Below are positions 34,937 through 47,876 of a stretch of DNA of 64,000 nt, one piece after another; within the stretch, counting starts at the first letter, position 1, and every line of letters begins with the position of its first letter. The DNA is from Lonicera japonica (lineage: Eukaryota; Streptophyta; Magnoliopsida; Dipsacales; Caprifoliaceae). A program made the translations under genes and the position numbers. The notes below the pieces were generated by a model. It ran no database searches. It was not told the origin of the DNA and worked only from the letters and a program-made list of their open reading frames with translations. The stretch spans positions 21,763,017 to 21,827,016 of the forward strand of contig CM038466.1 of assembly GCA_021464415.1 (NCBI GenBank). The letters are read 5' to 3'.

Positions 34937-36958
34937 CTATTCCATCCCATCAGAGTACTTATCATCTGTCGAGATTCGATTGTCAACGTAGTCGCCGCTG
35001 TCTGCGTGGAATGCATCCATGTGTCTCCCATCAGGTATCTCTATGGATCTATGCCCACTCTCACCTGATTCACCTTCCAACTGACTTTGAGTAAGGTTAT
35101 ATTCTCCGTCTCTGTTTCCATAAAGAACCAAACTGCATTGTTCTCTAGTGTTTGTTCCATTACCAAGCACAATGCTATTTGGACCACTTCCATCATGCTC
35201 GTCGGCTGAGTTCCTATTGTAATTTTTTGATGGGAGATCCGGATGAACGGTTTTGTGACTGAAAGGGTTATTTTTTGGGAAAATGGTAAGGTTTAGGTTA
35301 GGCGCATGTGTGGATATGTGAGAGGGAGGAGGGTGAGGTCGCGTGGGTGTTGTTCGTGTTACTAATGGTGTTAAAGGTGGGGGTGTAGCGTGTGGTTTGG
35401 GTGTTGTCAGCTGGGCTATTCTCTTTATTTCTCCTTGGTACAAGCTACTTTATTTCCATTTAATCATAACTTTTGCTGCCCAATGTTTTTTTGCTCCAGT
35501 CGAGGTCTGACCTTGCGTAGAAATCGTGCTAGTGTTAGTAAAATCAAATCTATTAATAAGTTGACTTACTCATATTTAAAGTAAGTATTATTAATATTGG
35601 GGATTTCATTTTCGCTAGAGCTCGCCCCAACAAGCCATTCCTTAGCCTTTTACAGGTTCACTACACACCTGAGACACTTTTCCTTTTCCTTTATCCATTG
35701 TAAATGAACGTGCCCTAGATAGGGCTTGAAACCTATTATTAGTCACATTATTTCTATTTAGGCCTTGCCCTCTTTGGGTCAGCCCATTAACATTGTTGTT
35801 ATTTTTTTTCTTGTTTTGCACCAACATCTAGGGTCTGAACCCGGATTCATCCTTCCCATTTTCGTCCATCCCATGCCTATTGACGTCAGTACACTTATCT
35901 CTTCCCGTTTCTTTTGAAACGTTAGGATTATTTTGTACCGCCACCGTATCAGCCATTGGCACTGGAGTATGACCCACCGGACTTTGAACTTCGGTGCTAC
36001 TCCCGCCAAATTGACCGTAGTAGCAGCCCCTCTGCACAGGTTTGCCCTGTGACCTACCATGCCACATTTAAAGCACAACAGATGTATGTTCTCATACTCC
36101 ACCCTGTACTTCTTTCCTTCTAAAGTATACGCCGGCGTTAACGGCCTGGCAAGGTCGATTTCAACGCACACACGCACAAACTTCCCTATTTTAGAGAAAG
36201 CAGTATTATAGTCTGTTTTCAACGGTCGTCCAAATCTCTTAGCGAGAAAGAACAGAGAATTTATCATCATAGTATTCAATCGGTAGCTTCGGCAACCGCA
36301 GCCAGATGGCCGTTGTTATCATGGTGGCTTCCGATGGTTTAAAGTTAGGTTCCCACTTCCTCACGGTGAGGTGGTGGTTCATTATTATCCATGGTCCACC
36401 CGTGTACACACGGTGGTAGTCCTCTTTCATATTGAATTTGAACAGGTAAAACCCCACATACAAATCCACCACCTTTGAAGGTTCCAAATGGTTTTCACTT
36501 TGGTGCATAGGTTGTTATAACCAATGTTTTTTCCCTAAAGTTTAACAATCAAAGAATCCTTCCAATGACTTCTCAAGTCCTCAAGAAGTTGAGGGGGGAA
36601 GACGATGTTTGGAAACATCGTGTCTTCCACCTCTATCTCCTTATTCAGATCAAACTCTTGTAATTCAGTCAAGTTACATTCGGTCAAGTCCGATATCCTA
36701 CTTTTCCACATTTTCATCAAATACGTACACCTCCTTTAAGGAGGTCATTTTTAACCACTTCACTGAAGGATAGTGGGGCATTAATTCCACCATCCATTCT
36801 GGAAGCCATAGTCGGTCTATGGGTTACCTTTGTGTTTCATCATGCGCTTCAGTTGTCGGTTCATTAATCACCATGTTATATTCATCAACTCGTAGTCATT
36901 TATTTTTGGCTTTCTTGTTGCTACGTATTTGTTGATTTTCCTCCTCCATAGATCTCAT
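34937..36958 (-). pseudogene. LINE ORF1 (DUF4283-like, CCHC zinc knuckle), disrupted
   Basis: The reading starts near 36958 (MRSMEEENQQIRSNKKAKN) and continues through broken frames: NAPLSFSEVVKNDLL, a DUF4283-like segment (YVGFYLFKFNMKEDYHRVYT, GGPWIIMNHHLTVRKWEPNF, 36508-36239), then FGRPLKTDYNTAF and ARPLTPAYTLEGKKYRVEYE. The zinc knuckle CFKCGMVGHRANLC (C-x2-C-x4-H-x4-C) lies near 36070-36030. A proline-rich, S/T/N-rich C-terminal part ends at 34937. In L1 elements this protein binds the element RNA and forms particles with ORF2 protein. Several frameshifts and stops (for example near 36715, 36240 and 35640-35560) break it. Confidence 0.85.
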
Positions 36959-37090
36959 GGGATCTAGTTGGGAGGATGTTCGGAGGTTCACCATCGGTGG
37001 GACTAGTTACAAGGTTACCGTTGGAGAAGAGCCATTTCTAGAGAGAGAAAGTTCAGGTCTTATAATGGATCGAGAGGATGTTACCCAAAA

Positions 37091-38464
37091 ATAGTAAGGC
37101 TGTTAATGATGGTAGGGCACGTGTTTTTAAGTATGGATTTTGTTAATGTACTTTTGTCTCATTTTCTTAATAGTAGTAGGCCTTTGAGCCAGTTTTTAGT
37201 AAAAAAAAAAAAAAGTTCCAAGATTTTTTTGGTTATGAAAATTTTTGATTTCTTTCGAAAATTGCAAAGTTTTTTTTTTTTTTTTTTTTGTTTTTGTTTT
37301 ATACTCTTACTCACTCAAATACTACTCTCCTCTATTTCAAATAAAGAGTATAGCATTCTCTTCTAGACATCTTAAAATAATAGTATTATTTCCTTGTGGG
37401 AGGTCACCAATATATCAAAATCAAATGTTGGTACATATATTTTGTTTTTAACCATTAATTTTTGTAGGGAAAAAATAATTGTACCTTAAATATGATCTTT
37501 TCCGTATCTTAATAAATGATGAATATTATCGGTACGTGGAGAAAAATGACCAAACTCTTATTTTGAACAAACACGATCTGTCTGTCTCTGTCTCTTTCCT
37601 TTATCTTTTCTTTTTGTTTAGTTTGGGCTTCTTAAAACCATTTCTTTCATGGGCCAAAACCTTTGGATTTTGTAGGAGTTGCCGACACATACAGGCTTTG
37701 AAGCTCATTAATATACACTCTTCATATATACCATCCTCCTAAATTTAGAGTACACATTTTAATTTTAGTTTTTTAAAAGTATATTTTTTACTACCATAAT
37801 ATTTGACAACTTATCATCCTCCTCATCCAAGAAAAAAACAAAACAAAATAGAACTACCTTCATAATTTAATATTTTTCCAACAAAAAAAAAAATGAATTC
37901 AACGAATATACTGCCCTAAAAATGCATGCGCATGGTTATTGATGCAACTAAACATAGCCTCAGTGATTTTTCACTTGTTGTGAACATCACTGTTGTTTTG
38001 TTCTAGCTCTTCTATGGTTTGAAGTAGTCGTAAGGGGTTCTTGTCATGGCTTCCCCCTCCCCCTCCCCCTCCCTCCATTTTTTTCCCTGGCCTAAACTCC
38101 AGCTTGAGCAAAAGCATATTAATTTTATGGATACCAACGTGTTCACGCTTAATAATAACACTACAAATGGTGTGAACATAGAACCATATTTAAAGATATA
38201 TGTCGTGTCATTATTCAGCGAAGACGATGCTTTAACAAGGTTACAACTTGTTGCATATTCGATAAGCACATATATAATATTAAATCTAGTGATTTTTCAT
38301 ATTTTGTAAATTTTTTAAATGCATGAATAATATTTGATGATATTTGGTCAAGTGATAAAAATATATGTTTTTTTTAATATATATTTGAAATAATAATTCA
38401 ATTTTAATTTTTATTTTTTAAAGAATGAAAGTTTAAAAGTTATCGTTTCACTTAATATATATAA
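37091..38464. other. Noncoding stretch upstream of the LINE
   Basis: No gene is supported. A poly(A) run lies near 37201-37214 and a poly(T) run near 37270-37289. The reading frames here have low complexity. Confidence 0.5.
38053..38076 (-). other. Possible G-quadruplex motif (minus strand)
   Basis: The plus strand has four C runs (ccccct repeated three times, then ccctcc). The minus strand therefore has four runs of three or more G separated by single bases, which fits the standard G-quadruplex pattern. Confidence 0.6.
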
Positions 38465-38958
38465 GAGCATCTCCAACAGTAGTGTATATTTAGGTTTTGT
38501 GTATAATATACAAAATTTGTAAAAATTTTGAACTCCAGCAGTCTTTTAAATTTAGCTTTTGTGTAAAACGAATCTGTAAAATACACCTCAAGTTTACACT
38601 ACCACATCAGCTTTTTCTTTTCTCAATTATTTTACAATACTTTAAAATGTAATAACTTTTAATAGAAATTATATAATTTAATAAAAAATATATATCTAAA
38701 ATCTACTCATTAAGACCAACAAATCAAGTTCCATTGTTGTTATAATATTGTGTATACCAAAATTCAAGAAAAAATAATAAAAATTTGCATAAATAATATC
38801 TAATACGCATAATTATCTTATTGGTTCATTCAAAATTTACACAAAAGTTTAAAAATGTACCATTGGAGCATATTTTTTTTACACTTCAAATATTGTGCAA
38901 AAATGTCTTGACACATAGGATTTACACAAAAATATTTACACAACGGTCGGAGATGCTC
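38465..38958. mobile_element. PIF/Harbinger-like MITE, family B copy 1, TAA target-site duplication
   Basis: The left end GAGCATCTCCAACAGTAGTG and the right end (reverse complement GAGCATCTCCGACCGTTGTG) are inverted repeats, and the elements are flanked by TAA on both sides (38462-38464 and 38959-38961). Subterminal parts share tttgtgtaaa-type phrases. The second copy is at 54254-54639, in reverse orientation. No transposase is encoded. Confidence 0.85.
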
Positions 38959-38961
38959 TAA

Positions 38962-41737
38962 GTCATGGAAATAATATAAATGAAAATGTCGGGCTGGGCC
39001 AGGTTTGATCTGACTGTATATCTTTTTCGCTGGGCCCAGTCCAAAAATCTTTCCGGCCTTCAAAATGTTGTCTTAACCCAATAAAATAAAATAAATAAAA
39101 GAGAGGATGAATTAGAAAAATAAGAATCTACTAAAAGAATAAAAATAGAAAAATTGTGATAAGATAGCCAACGTAAATAATCCAAAATGTTGTGTTAATC
39201 AATACCTCATCAATGATAATTACTGCATCTAAAACTGTTGACCTACCACTAATGTAATATTAATTATTTTGGTTTAGTTGAATAGTTGGGTAAATCTTGT
39301 AAGTAAATTATTAAAATTGAATAATTTAAATTTTATGAAGCGCCGATTGTTCCAAAGTATTAAAAGAATGTGATTCGTGATTGAAATGAAACTCTATACC
39401 CCAACCCATGCCTAGTTTTGAATAATATTAGTTAATGCATTAATGTAATATTGTTGAACAACAATTGTGTCATATATTTTGTAACATTAGTCGGTCTTTG
39501 TTTCTTTGAATATTCAATATATAATAATCCTAGAATTACTCTTTTATAACTAAATTAATATGGATCATCTCTGTCTTTGTAGACCTAGTTTTCACATCAT
39601 GGAGTCTTCCACTAATCACTAGGTTTAATTTGTCTTTTGAACATCACAATTAAAACAAACATAAAAAACAATTAATTTTATGCACAAAAAATAAATAAAA
39701 AATTAATATATAAAATAATGTGTCAGTTATTAAATTGACTTATAATTAAATTTTTTTATGTATTATTTATATATCTACTACTATTACTCTATTAATCGTA
39801 AGTTTTGACTGAAAGAGAAAGCCATGTGTGAAATCGTATGGGTCAAAGGTTGAAGTTATTTAAAAAAAAAATTATAAAATAAATTCAAACTAGGTATAAT
39901 TCTAGATGATGAGGAGTATTCTTGGAACAAGAGCTAGCTAGAATCAAAGTGGATGACCCTGACCGTTGTTTACCATTTTTAACAGTATTTGTACACTGCT
40001 TTAATTTTTTTTTTGTAGCTATTTGCATGGGCTTTTAAAACTCGTATTTTTTTTTCTCTGGTTTCTTTCAGTATAATTATAAATAAAAAAGAGATGTAAT
40101 ATTTATGTGTTTGAAAGGTGATAAGTCCACGCTTATCTTTCTTGACTCGGTCCCACGAAATTATTTATGACTGTTTTCAAGTAGTTAGTTATTAATCTTC
40201 ATCCTTTTTATTTGATATCTCACTGCGATTATGTTTGATTACATGTAAGTGTTGCGAGAGAAATTAGTTTACAAGAACTGATTTTTAGTCTTATGCTGAT
40301 TTCACATTTTTTATGCAAATTAAATGCCGCACTTAAAGGTAAACCAGCTGATTTTTGACATTTCTAACCAACCAATTAGGCACAAATAGTTTTTAATGTG
40401 AGATTGGGTTTTAGGTGATCGAACTAGACACAATCTATATGTTTGTACTTAATACGCTAATAAATTAACTTCTTATATATGATTATATATTAAGAGTACG
40501 TAGCTAGTACTACATATACTTAACGGCATATCTTATAGGATATTTTTATCAGCATGAATTATATTGGTGTTAACTTTAAGGCATAACTCATATAATACAT
40601 GCATATAAGTTTGCCCAGTAAAAAAAAAAATTTATTTTCCTGAAACATTAAGAGGAAAACTCACATCTATGCACTTATAATGGTTGTGCAATAGGTTTTG
40701 GACAAAAGAAGGGGCAAAGTGCTTATGAACTTACTTGAAAAATTAGAAAAACATGCCCAACCCTATAACGACTTAGTACTAAAACTTTTTAATTTCAAGT
40801 TCTACACAATTTCTTAGAATTGGGTTAAAAGAGGAATGGAAAATCCACGAACCAAATGCAATAAATTTGTTGAAAGTCAAAGTAAGAGAAAACGTAATTC
40901 ACACACACACATATATATTTCTCCATAAATGTGACATGTTCCCACGTTTATGGTTTGCATAACCATGGAAAATTCACATGCTCACACCCCAACCCCATTA
41001 ACACTTGGAATGATTGAAATGGCAATGAAATTCAAATAAAGCCACTTTCTAATTAATTAACCACACAAATAATTATATTAATTAAATATCATTACCTATC
41101 AATGATGAAAGATGATGAGAGCATAATGCAATAAAAAGAACCAATATATGGTTTATAAATATCATTATCTTGATGAGATCAGAGTGACCAAATATTGAAG
41201 TAAGAAGACACTTTAATATATATATATGTGTGTGTAATTAATACAAATAAACTTCTTTAGGGTAGCTTTTCAAACTTCTATCAAACCTAGCTTACAAAGT
41301 CTATTTGTGACTAATTCAAACAAAAAATCAAATATTTTTCGGAAATCTCTTTTTATCCTTTCTTATCCCCATTTGTAGGAGGATTACTTGCAGGATCTAG
41401 AAAGTTAATGTCAGACGGCTATGATCTTATTGGGTGATAGTCAAAGACAGAGTCTGGAATTTTATTCAGATGGGGCCAAAAAAAATTTTGACCAAGAATT
41501 TTTTAAGCTAATATTGAATCAACCTTAATAACCACCAAACAAATATATTAATTTAAATATTAATTTATCAAATAACAATCTAATAAGAAAATCAACCTCA
41601 ATAATAAAATTTAATATTAATATCTAACAATCTAATAATCAAATCAACATTAATAACTAATAACCAACAAACAAATATATTAACAATCTAAGCAGCAAAT
41701 CAACATTAAAACACTTGTTGAAAAGCATGATATACAT
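38962..41737. other. AT-rich intergenic stretch
   Basis: No gene is seen. It has a TA run (about 41218-41229), a CA run near 40898-40910 and an ordinary AT-rich composition. Confidence 0.5.
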
Positions 41738-42012
41738 TGTTGGCCCACTACCTAACAGCTTAAGCTTTTGGGAGAGATGGTTCCTAACATGGTATCAGAG
41801 GTCAAGTGCTGCAAGGTCTTGGGTTCGAATTCTCACGAAGTGCACCTTTGGTTTCGTTTGTCTATCCACGTATGATATACATTGTTAGCCCACTACCTAT
41901 TGTTATTTGTGCACGAAGTGCACCTTTGGTTTCGTTTGTCTATCCACGTATGATATACATTATTAGCCCACTACCTAACAACTTAAGTTTTGGGGAGAGA
42001 TGGTTCCTAACA
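41738..42012 (+). mobile_element. TRIM-like retroelement remnant with 52-bp LTR-like ends and a primer-binding site
   Basis: Positions 41738-41789 start TGTTGGCCC and end CCTAACA, the classic TG..CA form of a plant LTR. The next bases, TGGTATCAGAG (41790-41800), match the primer-binding site complementary to initiator methionine tRNA. A second, similar 52-bp segment is at 41961-42012 (TATTAGCCC to CCTAACA). Between them a unit with 'gtgcacctttggtttcgttt' and 'tatccacgtatgatatac' is repeated (about 41840 and 41918), with a partial third LTR-like head near 41885. This fits a terminal-repeat-in-miniature element that has undergone internal recombination. It has no coding capacity. I see no clear target-site duplication. 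Confidence 0.55.
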
Positions 42013-42350
42013 ACACCTAAATCTTAATATTCAAAATAATAATAATAAATTTAGTATAAGATTATAAGAAAGAAATTTGACCTAAGAGGCTAAGAGCTGT
42101 GGAAAAAATAAAAAGGGGCTCGGAAGAATAGCTACTGCAGTGGTGCACTGTAGCGGTCTGCCGTCTGCAGAAATGAAACAACAAAAAAGATGGAAAGAGC
42201 AGCTAGAAATGAACAAATAAAAAAGGTGCCGACCCACTTAAGTTTTCTAACCTCAGTTATAATTACCAAACTCTACCCACGAACTATTAAAGAGCGTTGA
42301 ACGTAAGTCCCTTGCCGCTCAAGTTTTTTGATTACGCGAACAACCTCTAA

Positions 42351-42635
42351 GATTCCGTTTGATTGTAAAGATGGAAAAGGAAAATAAATTTAGTTAGTTT
42401 GTGTGAAAAGATAGAAAATAAGGTGAGAGATGCTACTCATTTTATGAGTATATATCTTCCATCCTTCAATATTTTTGGTGAAAAATTTTTACTCACCACC
42501 AAGCAAAGAAAATTTCTTCATGGAAAAACTTAAAAATCAAGAGGATATCACCTCTATCACTCAACTTATTTTCCATCTTTTCATCAAAACTAACTCCATT
42601 TATTTTCCTTTTCCACTTTGTAATCAAACGGAGCC
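42351..42635. mobile_element. PIF/Harbinger-like MITE, family A copy 2
   Basis: The left end is GATTCCGTTTGATTGTAAAG; the right end in reverse complement is GGCTCCGTTTGATTACAAAG. TAA flanks both sides (42348-42350 and 42636-42638). It matches 9588-9873 closely in reverse orientation, with shared internal phrases such as 'gaggatatcacctctatcac'. No transposase is encoded. Confidence 0.85.
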
Positions 42636-42638
42636 TAA

Positions 42639-45620
42639 GTTTCTACGCTATTACAAAAAAAGGCCAAATACTTACATTTTTTTTTACTCCAGGTGCGGCC
42701 ATTCCCTCCGCCCCTGGTGTTGGTGTTGCTACAATGCTACCTATCTAATTTAAGAGACATGCTGTAGGCATAGCAAAATCTATAAAACGGACTTGCCTAG
42801 CTCCTTCTATTATTCCTCCGGATTAATTATATTTAATGGTGATTTTCTGATAAAATTTGGTTAAGATGATTTCTATAATAAGTAATTCTGCAAAATTTTA
42901 TCAAAATATTCAAACCGAAAGTGGGTGTGGTAAAATTTTGATACATATGTTTATTTTCAACAATTAAAATTGTAGATGATCATCTCACCCACTTGTAGAT
43001 TGAATATTCTGAGAAATTTTGTAGAAATGATCGATCATACAGATCATCTACATCAAATTTCATTAAAAAATGATTCATTTAGTTCTCGAACTAGACCCCA
43101 TTGGACGAAGTTGAACCAAATTAATGCTAATGATGAGGAGTCAAGTCCCTACAAAATTCCACAAATTAATAGACTAGTTAAACTTTATTTTACTTAAAAT
43201 GTTTTATTAATTTTAAGCATTCGATATTTAAGTAGTAGGCGACAAACAAACACCAATATTATGCTAATCGAATAGCCTTCCATTAGTATTAACAGGTAAA
43301 AACAAGCTATCACATAGTACTAAGTTGATGTTAATTAATCTTCAACCTTTTCTTTCTTTTTCTTTTTTTTTTTTAAAAAAAAGAAAGAAAGATCAAAGCA
43401 GAATATATATTTTATTAGGAAATGATGACATAAATGGAGTAACTAATTAACCCTCCCATATTCTTAACTATTGCAGGGATTTAAGAAATTGTCCCAAAGA
43501 AAATTTAAACATGCATGTCTGCTACTTTGGGTCACTATCTAAAGATTGACTTACTTTTCTATTTTTTTATTTAGTTTGTTTGCAATCTTTTGAAAGACTT
43601 ATTTGATGTTCGATCGGTTGGGTAAGGGTTATTGTCCTTGAACATGGGAGCTTTCATTTTAGTCAATTTGTATACCTCTTTTCTTTCCTTCTTAGTAAAG
43701 TTTATTTAATTATTTTTTAAAGATTTACATGATGTTTGCTTTGGTTATCATCTTTCATCGTCGGAGCTAGCTTTCATGTTATTTGAAAGGGTAATTTTAT
43801 TTCTATCTGCGAGTTTTTGCAGTTTATCCACTCTTGATTTATGTTAACATTGAAATAAATTTCTCAAAACTTCCTTATAAAAATTGAGAAGTATATCCAC
43901 CAATTAATAATCCTTTTAAATGTATTTACTTTTAAAATTAGTTTCCTATTTTTAAAATTTTATGTTATTTCAATTTTTAATTTTTAACTTTTTGGAAAAA
44001 TTAGTGTTATGTCCCTATTTTTGATCAATCATCGGATTTAGTCCACCAACAGATGTATTTTAGTAATTTGTCCATCTTACCAAAATTAAATGGCAACTCA
44101 TAATTAATCAGATAAATTTTGGATCGAATTATCCTTGTTCAATCAGACAAACGATTCATGTTATCAATTCCTTTTCTTGATACAACATATATATATCAAT
44201 TCCAAACTATCATAACTGTAAATTATAAAAAAGAAATTATATTTGACTATCGTAGAATTACATATGCTTTCTTTGTAAATAGCTATTTTAACTATTGAAT
44301 ATAAAGAACTATTGTTTTTCAAAAATAGCATGATGTATTATGTATTAACTGTTGATAAGGTTAACGAAGTGTATGTATGTATATTAGTAACTGTTTATAT
44401 TATCAATTGTATAGAATTTTAATATCTTTTAATATTATTAAATATGAATTGATTTGTGGGTTATGTATATATGGTGTATTACTGTTCGATTTATTATTTT
44501 ATTTTATTTTTTGGTCTATTCCTGTTGATTTTTGATCATCACATTTTTTGAAATATATTGTTGAAACCAATTCATGTTCCAAATGAAAACCAATGTAGCT
44601 ATATGATTATCTTCCATAAGCAGTAATAATGGTGTAACACATGGTACTATGTCCTAATAAGTAACATTTTTTTTAAAAATATGTAAATAAAATAGTTGAC
44701 AATCAGAAAAGTTGTGAAAATAAATTTGTATATATTTAAACACGCAATGATTAATAAGCAACACGTACTAGAATGTGAACGGTTGCATACCTGCATCGGA
44801 AGTTGTGCTTCAATTATGGAATGTGTTGCAGTAGTTTCATCCATCAAAAAATTCAAGAGCTAGTTTGATTCGATCATTTATATGTATATATATGCACGAT
44901 GCATTGCTTTAATGACCACTTATAACCAAGTGACTAACCAAAAATAATCCTCAAGCTAGTAATCTAGCATCCATCCATTTAGATAGTATATTTGTAACCT
45001 AAACACTGGAAAAATTTAGAATAAATATAATCGTAAACAAATTGGTTTAAAATAAAAATTCTCCAGAAAGAAATACATAATATAAGAACGGAAAAAATTC
45101 AAAAAATATATATATATATATATATAAGAATGGAAACCCATTTGATTATCTGTAAATAAGGTAAAAAGTCTTGCGTGACAATATTTTTCACAAAAAAACC
45201 AACGAATAATGTTTTGCATGATTTCATAAAAATTTACTGCAAAATTAATTTTGCACTTCTTTTAGAGTTTAATCAAATATAGGCCTTTTAATTTACAAAA
45301 TTATTATTCACCGCTTCTTTTTAGAATTTTTTTTTGTCATACAAGTCTTATTTTTTAATATCCTGTTTTGTTATCATGTACATAATTTTGGAATGGAAAC
45401 AATTCATATACATATAAATTATCTTCAATCAATTGTTACGAAGTCCTAAAATTTAGCAATCCGCCAAGAAATTCCAAAATTCAGGAAAAAATGGCCTTTT
45501 TGTCCAAACACTTTAAATGGTCAACTAGATACTTTTATTTGTCTACAATTTCAAGTCAATTAGTCAAAATGGGGGTGCAATCCTAATTTCTAATCTTGGG
45601 GGTACTTAATCTTATTGAGT
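42639..45620. other. AT-rich intergenic stretch
   Basis: No gene is supported. Small GC-richer patch near 42690-42730. TA run near 45104-45125. Confidence 0.45.
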
Positions 45621-45677
45621 CCAAAAAAGAGGGGCTTATTCCTAGTTTTCCAAAAAAGGGGGCTTATTCATAGTTTT
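45621..45677. repeat. Two tandem copies of a 28-29-bp unit
   Basis: The unit is ccaaaaaagaggggcttatt plus cctagtttt, then a second copy with two changes and one base deleted. It is a short local duplication in noncoding DNA. Confidence 0.75.
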
Positions 45678-47330
45678 TTTAAATTATAACGACAAGGTTC
45701 AAATGTATTATATATATATATATATATATTTGGATCTTTAGATATCCGCTAGTATTTAATATTGTGATATAAAATTATTGACTAGTGTATAATTTTTTTG
45801 TTAAAATTACATTCAACATTAGACATTTCCAGTTTTGTTGGCGCGCACAATTAGCAACTAAAAAAAATGCAATATAATAACATTATTTTTTTTAATATAT
45901 GTGATGATAGATCCACGTCCGAATGGTATGGATAAAGGAATGGGGAAAGAGCGGAGGGGGACTTAAATTGTGATTTGGGCTTACACGTCTTAAAATCTTT
46001 GGAATTAGAAAAAAAATAGAAAAAATTATATATACAACTCAAAAGTATAATAATAATAATCAAGAAATTCAATTTTATCCTTTGAGATCTATTATGTTTT
46101 ACTTATTCATTGGTGATTTCTAAGGACTATGTTATATATATATAGAATTTATCAGATTATCCGCATTCTATTGGTTTATTAATTTTACATATGTTGCCTA
46201 TTAAGTTTAATGTCGATGCAGGATAGACTTATAAAAAGAATTATTAGGTTAATATTAAAGGATATTATATTTTACTAATTTTTATTTCAGTTGCGAAGCA
46301 TTTATAGACGATATTTGTAAGTTATATTGGTCAATATCGTCTATTAATTCAAGAAACATTTAGCTTTTTTAAGATATATTTTTTTTATTTTGAAAATGGT
46401 TAAAAAGGCCTTATGTGACAATTTTTTTTACAAAAGATTAAGCTAATAACATTTTTTGGAAATAATGGCCTAGTTTTTGTTATTTTTCTAAGATAAGGGC
46501 ATATTTATTAATTGTGTTTTAAAATGAATGTTTTGACAAAAATTGTATTTCATGCAAACTGAATTAACTTTGCAATCCAGAAAATTTAATACAAATTTGT
46601 TTTGCATGATGTATTTATATTTTTTAACAAGTATAACCTTATGTTTCACTTGTAAAACTCTAAAATAACGCAAATAAACCTAAATACATAGTAATATACT
46701 TAACATTGCACAACACCGAAAAAATTATCATGTGTATTTTATTAATAAATGATTTTTAAATATGTAATTTGTTAAAATTATTCTAAAGCACTGATAATTA
46801 AATACTTATTTATAATAATATGCTAAAAAATATGTAATGCAAACTTAATTTTACACGATTCCATAAAAAAAATACAATTTAATAAAAATATTATTCCTTA
46901 TTTCTTTTGTTACAACTTTCAAAATTTGACATATGAGTTTTAAGTTGAACGCAACATTTATTCCAGCACGTTATCATTGAACTATTTATTGGCGATAATT
47001 ATATCGGTCAACACTCAATATGTATATGGTCATATACAAAAGAACAAGCGATAAGCATGATATTTGCCAAAGCCTCGATAAAGAAGCAAACTTATAATTA
47101 AACTAATACCTTTTTTAATTTGATTAGGGAAGCAAAAGATTTACACGGTGAGTTCAAAGTTACATTAGCTACCTAACCCGACCGTGACCCCTCACAAAAT
47201 CTGAGCCAGTAATTATACGAACATATCGCCAATCCACTCCTTATCTCATAATTAATTAATAGCATTACAATTTCCTTTTTCAAAAAATATTATATTTTGA
47301 CCCTATAAAACATGAACACAGATACGAGAC
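45678..47330. other. AT-rich intergenic stretch
   Basis: No gene is seen. TA runs lie near 45708-45730 and 46134-46143. Confidence 0.5.
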
Positions 47331-47386
47331 AGAGACGACATGACACACGTACACGGGACAGAGAGACGACATGACACACGTACACG
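47331..47386. repeat. Two tandem copies of a 31-bp unit
   Basis: The 25-base phrase beginning agagacgacatgacacacgt occurs at 47331-47355 and again, unchanged, at 47362-47386. The exact identity suggests a recent duplication. Confidence 0.85.
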
Positions 47387-47486
47387 TTAAAACCTAAATC
47401 ATAAATATTTAGGATATCCATTGAGGACACATTAATAAATGTCTATATATACACGTATAGGGATTGCATTTTATAGTAAAAATAAA

Positions 47487-47876
47487 TATATGAGTAACGG
47501 AATGGTATGTATTTTCTATCATAAACTATGATGGGTACATTTCTAAATTAATTTTTACTTTTTTGTTGTATTTAGGGGCGAAAATCCATTAAATATTGTT
47601 ATATTAATTAAATATACGATAATTAATATGATAAACACTTGATTATGGTATGCATGCACACATCATTGTGAACATTGTATATTATTTCAAAAATCAAAAT
47701 AAATAGTTAAGGTTTTAAAAAAATTATCAAATTGAACGGTTGGTCTTTTTAATATCATGTAAATATATTTAAAATATTAAATTAGTAACTCGGAACCTAA
47801 ATATGTGTTAATTTAAAGAAGTTTCCACCATAGTTTATGGTAGAAAATACATACCATACCACTACTCACAAATATA
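47487..47876. mobile_element. MITE-like element with long terminal inverted repeats
   Basis: The left arm (about 47487-47537, with 'ggaatggtatgtattttcta' then tcataaactatgatgg) is the reverse complement, with few mismatches, of the right arm (about 47826-47876, with ccatagtttatgg then tagaaaatacataccatacc). The total is about 390 bp and it encodes nothing. The precise ends and target-site duplication are uncertain. Confidence 0.65.

Larger units (their letters stand above)
29360..37090 (-). mobile_element. Near full-length L1-type LINE, minus strand, interrupted by an insertion
   Basis: Reading downward from about 37090, the element has a 5' leader, ORF1 (about 36958-34937), a short gap, ORF2 (about 34899-29395) and a short 3' tail ending in an A run on the minus strand (T run at about 29360-29367). 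ORF1 has a DUF4283-like part and a CCHC knuckle. ORF2 has endonuclease, reverse transcriptase, zf-RVT and RNase H domains in the normal order. Removing the 1425-bp insertion at 31884-33308 gives about 6.3 kb, a usual length for plant L1 elements. Multiple stops and frameshifts show it is dead. I could not find a confident target-site duplication, and the 5' boundary is approximate. Confidence 0.85.

Noticed and set aside
38012..38309. Overlapping reading frames on both strands near a C-rich tract
   Set aside because: Both strands are open by chance, and no domain or splice context could be recognised.
42690..42730. 'cctccgcccctgg' as the end of a hAT element
   Set aside because: It resembles a hAT terminal repeat, but no partner end or 8-bp duplication was found nearby.
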